DNA of 64,000 bases from Terrabacter tumescens. GTDB lineage: Bacteria; Actinomycetota; Actinomycetes; Actinomycetales; Dermatophilaceae. Location: the NCBI RefSeq assembly GCF_014646815.1, contig NZ_BMNZ01000003.1:372001-436000 (forward strand), written 5' to 3'. Under the pieces are notes generated by a model, which saw nothing but the letters and a program-made list of their open reading frames with translations, ran no database searches and was not told the DNA's origin. Below are positions 61,748-64,000 of the stretch, in pieces (the stretch's first letter is position 1; each line of letters begins with the position of its first letter). A program made the position numbers and the translations under genes.

Positions 61748-62706
61748 TGCTCCGCCTCGCGACGGTGCTCGTCGCGCACGGGTGCGGTCAGGGCGGCATA
61801 CGAGTCGGGACGGCGCGTCTCGAGGAAGGGGAAGAGCTCGAGCCAGTCGCGGCGCTGCGCGAGGTCGAGGTCGGCGACGAGGACGGCGGCCTCGTCGCGG
61901 GGGGCCTGGACGAGGACGCGACCGTAGGGGTCGGAGATGAAGGAGCTGCCGTAGAAGGTGATCAGGCCCTCGGTGCCGAAGCGGTTGGGCACGACCATGA
62001 ACAGACCGTTGGCGATGCCGTTGCCGACGATCACCTGCTGCCACAGCGGCTGGGTGTCGAAGTCGGGGTGGTCCGGCTCCGAGCCGATGGCCGTGGGGTA
62101 GCACAGCACCTCGGCGCCGCCGAGGGAGTAGAGCCGCGCGACCTCGGGGAACCACTCGTCCCAGCAGGTCGGCAGACCGAGCCGCAGCGAGGGGTCCTCG
62201 AGGGCCACCACGGGGTACGCGTCGTCGGCCGGACCGGGACGGAAGTACTTGTCCTCGTAGTAGCCGGCCGTGACCGGGATGTGGGTCTTGCGGGTGCGGG
62301 CCACGACCTCGCCGGACGGCGCCACGACGACGGCGGTGTTGAAGCCGAGGCCGTCGCCCTGCTCAGCACGCTCGTAGAGCGAGGCGTGCACGTGGACCCC
62401 GAAGTCGCGGGCGGCGGCGCGCGCGAAGGTGACCGTCGGGCCGGACTCGAGGTCCTCCGCCGTCGCCGACGGGGTGCCCTCGGGGAGGGTGTCGGCCGGG
62501 TAGCGCGAGAGCGTCAGCTCGGGCAGGAACACGATCGCGGCCCCCGCCTCGGCCGCGGTGCGGATGCCGTCCCGGAGCGTCTCGACGAGCTCAGCGGGGT
62601 CGTCGACCCATTCGTGCTGGACGAGCGCGACGCGCACGGGTGGCGCCTGCGGCTGGTCGACGCGTGCGAGGGACTCTGGGACGCCATTGGCCTGGATGAG
62701 CTTCAC
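61744..62706 (-). CDS. aguB: N-carbamoylputrescine amidase (nitrilase superfamily)
   Basis: Converts N-carbamoylputrescine to putrescine, CO2 and ammonia, completing agmatine use. 320 aa, GTG 62706. Nitrilase triad: Glu in FLPELTLSRY, Lys in TRKTHIPV, Cys in GLPTCWDEWFPE. GYYEDKYFRPG and GSEPDHPDFDT are typical of AguB. The first 25 residues are extra. Upstream leader holds dispersed element copy D. Confidence 0.92.
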   Translation of the reverse strand: MKLIQANGVPESLARVDQPQAPPVRVALVQHEWVDDPAELVETLRDGIRTAAEAGAAIVFLPELTLSRYPADTLPEGTPSATAEDLESGPTVTFARAAARDFGVHVHASLYERAEQGDGLGFNTAVVVAPSGEVVARTRKTHIPVTAGYYEDKYFRPGPADDAYPVVALEDPSLRLGLPTCWDEWFPEVARLYSLGGAEVLCYPTAIGSEPDHPDFDTQPLWQQVIVGNGIANGLFMVVPNRFGTEGLITFYGSSFISDPYGRVLVQAPRDEAAVLVADLDLAQRRDWLELFPFLETRRPDSYAALTAPVRDEHRREAEQ

Positions 62707-62723
62707 AGCGTGCAGTATGCACC

Positions 62724-62790
62724 CACGGGAGCTCACGGCCCTGGCGGGCCTGCGCCCCCGTGAACCCCCGAAAACCACCCGGGGCCGCGG
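62724..62790. repeat. Dispersed hairpin element, copy D (reverse orientation)
   Basis: On the minus strand: TTTTCGGGGGTTCACGGGGG then hairpin with outer stem CACGGGGGC/GCTCCCGTG (62754-62762 with 62724-62732), inner stem GGCCC/GGGCC, and loops GCA and GTGA identical to copy A. Stem bases differ from A in a pairing-preserving way (CTC/GAG to CAC/GTG). Confidence 0.7.
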
Positions 62791-62839
62791 CTCCGTGGAC
62801 CGTGGAACCGCGGCCGACCGAGGGTGGGTCTGGGCCGAC

Positions 62840-63607
62840 TCAGTAGGCGGAGAGCTCGCTGACGAGCCAGCGGTCGCCGACCTTGCGCATGGTCGCGATC
62901 ACCCGGTTCTGGTCGATGGCCGGGGCCTGCTGGGCCTTCGTCGTCGTGGCCTGGTTGACGAACGCCATGACCCGCACCGTGGTCCCCTCGCCGCCGTCGC
63001 CGGTGGCGTCCATGACGCCGGCGTCGTAGACCTTCGCCTGGACGGTTGCGTCGTTCTTGACGGCCATGGGCTTGATGTCCGTGGCCGCGACCTTGGTGAA
63101 CTGGTCCCGGAAGGGGGAGGTCAGCTGCGGGGTCACCTCATCGACGTGCTTGTCGAAGGACGCACCGCTGTAGCTGAGAAGGCTCTCGAGCGTCGTCCGC
63201 GCCGAGCCGACGGCCGCGGTGCGGTCACCGTCGCCCACGTTCGGGCGCAGGGCGTAGACGAGGGAGCCGACGAGCGCCGCGAGCGCCAGGGTGGCCGCGA
63301 TGGCGGAGACCCACAGGCCCGCCGACGTGCGTGGCGCCTTCTCCTCCGACGTGGCTGACGGGGCTGACGGGGCTGACGGGGCTGACGGGGCTGACGTGCG
63401 GGCGCTGTCGTCGAGATCGCGGTCGACGGCGAGCGCGTCCACGACGGCCTCGTCGACGTCGTCACGCTCCCCCGCGGTCGGATGCTCGACGACCATGGTC
63501 GAGGAGGGCCCGCCCGTGGCGGGGGTGCGGCGACGGGCGCCTGCCACGCGCTTGTTGCGGCCCCCGGCCGGGGCGGCGGGGCGGCGGGGATCAGCTGACG
63601 AAGTCAA
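62840..63607 (-). CDS. Mce-associated membrane protein
   Basis: 255 aa, TTG start at 63607 overlapping the upstream gene by 17 bp. Cytosolic N-terminus with Arg/Pro and acidic stretches and SAP repeats; one transmembrane segment (about 96-118); an extracytoplasmic domain of the NTF2-like Mce-associated type (ARTTLESLLSYSGASFDKHV, DQFTKV, VGDRWLVSELSAY). Such proteins accompany Mce lipid importers; an mce operon is expected just right of the window. Confidence 0.85.
   Translation of the reverse strand: MTSSADPRRPAAPAGGRNKRVAGARRRTPATGGPSSTMVVEHPTAGERDDVDEAVVDALAVDRDLDDSARTSAPSAPSAPSAPSATSEEKAPRTSAGLWVSAIAATLALAALVGSLVYALRPNVGDGDRTAAVGSARTTLESLLSYSGASFDKHVDEVTPQLTSPFRDQFTKVAATDIKPMAVKNDATVQAKVYDAGVMDATGDGGEGTTVRVMAFVNQATTTKAQQAPAIDQNRVIATMRKVGDRWLVSELSAY
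63354..63396. repeat. Coding 9-bp tandem repeat, about 4.8 copies
   Basis: GCTGACGGG repeats at 63354, 63363, 63372, 63381 and partially 63390, encoding Ser-Ala-Pro triplets on the minus strand just before the membrane segment of the Mce-associated protein. Likely length-variable between strains. Confidence 0.85.
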
Positions 63608-64000
63608 GGGTGCTCACCTTCCAGGCGTCGCCGACCTTCACGAGGTCGAGCCGGAGCCGGTACGTCTTCTTCTCCGCCGTGGGGGTGGAGGCGTTGGAGG
63701 TCGGGGCCACGACCCCGACGATGACCTTGGCGGAGTCGTCGTCGCTCGAGACGAGCGAGGCCTCGGCGCGCTCGACCGTCGAGACGGTCTTGTTGGCGGT
63801 GACGACGGGCTTCAGCTGCGCCAGCGTCGAGGCGTACTCCTTCTGGAACGCGCCGGTGGACTCGGCGAGCACGCGCTTGGTGTCGGCGTCGAAGGTCGCG
63901 GCGTTCATCGTCACGAAGTTGACGGCGATCTGCTTGCCGGCGGCCAGGGCCGCGGCGCCGTTGTCGACCTCGCGCTGCTGCTGCCACGCCGTCCGGCCGA
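63591..64000 (-). CDS. Mce-associated membrane protein, 5' end outside the window
   Basis: The frame is open to the window edge, so only the last 135 or so residues are seen: ALAAGKQIAVNFVTMNAATF, VLAESTGAFQKEYAS, ASLVSSDDDSAKVIVGVVAP and WKVSTLDFVS. This is the extracytoplasmic NTF2-like domain of Mce-associated proteins (VarB/Mam type). Paralogous to the downstream gene, with which it overlaps by 17 bp. Confidence 0.8.
   Translation of the reverse strand, partial: GRTAWQQQREVDNGAAALAAGKQIAVNFVTMNAATFDADTKRVLAESTGAFQKEYASTLAQLKPVVTANKTVSTVERAEASLVSSDDDSAKVIVGVVAPTSNASTPTAEKKTYRLRLDLVKVGDAWKVSTLDFVS

Overview
The window is a GC-rich stretch of chromosome from an actinobacterium. Several things point to the Micrococcales, most plausibly an Intrasporangiaceae-like genus (Janibacter, Knoellia, Terrabacter or relatives): very strong G/C at third codon positions, GTG and TTG starts (rpoB, rplM, rpoC, secY, rpoA), a zinc-free S4, a long C-terminal extension on L17, Mce-associated proteins, and the rpoBC-str-S10-spc-alpha gene order. 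The family placement is inference; the phylum is well supported. No rRNA, tRNA, CRISPR array, prophage or insertion sequence was found.

Bases 1-19,500 are a mixed region. It holds a class I fumarase (cut by the left edge), a beta carbonic anhydrase, an LtrA-type membrane protein, GlmM, a secreted HEYAE-motif protein, the L13-S9 operon, an HTH regulator/MFS exporter pair, an aldo/keto reductase, a small membrane protein under a CsoR-like palindrome, a broken YbaK-pullulanase chimera, a secreted alpha-amylase with a starch-binding domain, a nitronate monooxygenase, an ABC-F ATPase, two related lipoproteins and TruA.

Bases 19,500-59,800 are the translation/transcription super-cluster, almost all on the minus strand. 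Reading in the direction of transcription: rpoB-rpoC, a 205-aa conserved protein, rpsL-rpsG-fusA-tuf, an accessory islet (41.6-46.2 kb: DCC thiol protein, M18 aminopeptidase, DUF2785 protein, a WXG100-like protein with a lipoprotein partner), then rpsJ-rplC-rplD-rplW-rplB-rpsS-rplV-rpsC-rplP-rpmC-rpsQ, rplN-rplX-rplE-rpsZ-rpsH-rplF-rplR-rpsE-rpmD-rplO, secY-adk-map. A second accessory islet follows (23.9-28.3 kb: serine hydrolase, DHA2 exporter, HIT-like protein, DUF1801 protein), then infA-rpmJ-rpsM-rpsK-rpsD-rpoA-rplQ-truA.

Bases 60,000-64,000 hold a DUF4282 membrane protein, an agmatine-to-putrescine pair (agmatine deiminase and N-carbamoylputrescine amidase) and two Mce-associated proteins, the second cut by the right edge.

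The most unusual signals are at the DNA level. An 8-mer, CGGCATAC/GTATGCCG, recurs 25 times, repeatedly as inverted pairs in gene spacers. A four-copy hairpin element has compensatory changes in its stem and sits beside ribosomal genes. A nearly identical 24-bp element lies in the leaders of both the str and S10 operons. There are also very long perfect inverted repeats between convergent genes, a phased 11-bp repeat array, and an in-frame gene chimera with a one-base frameshift.
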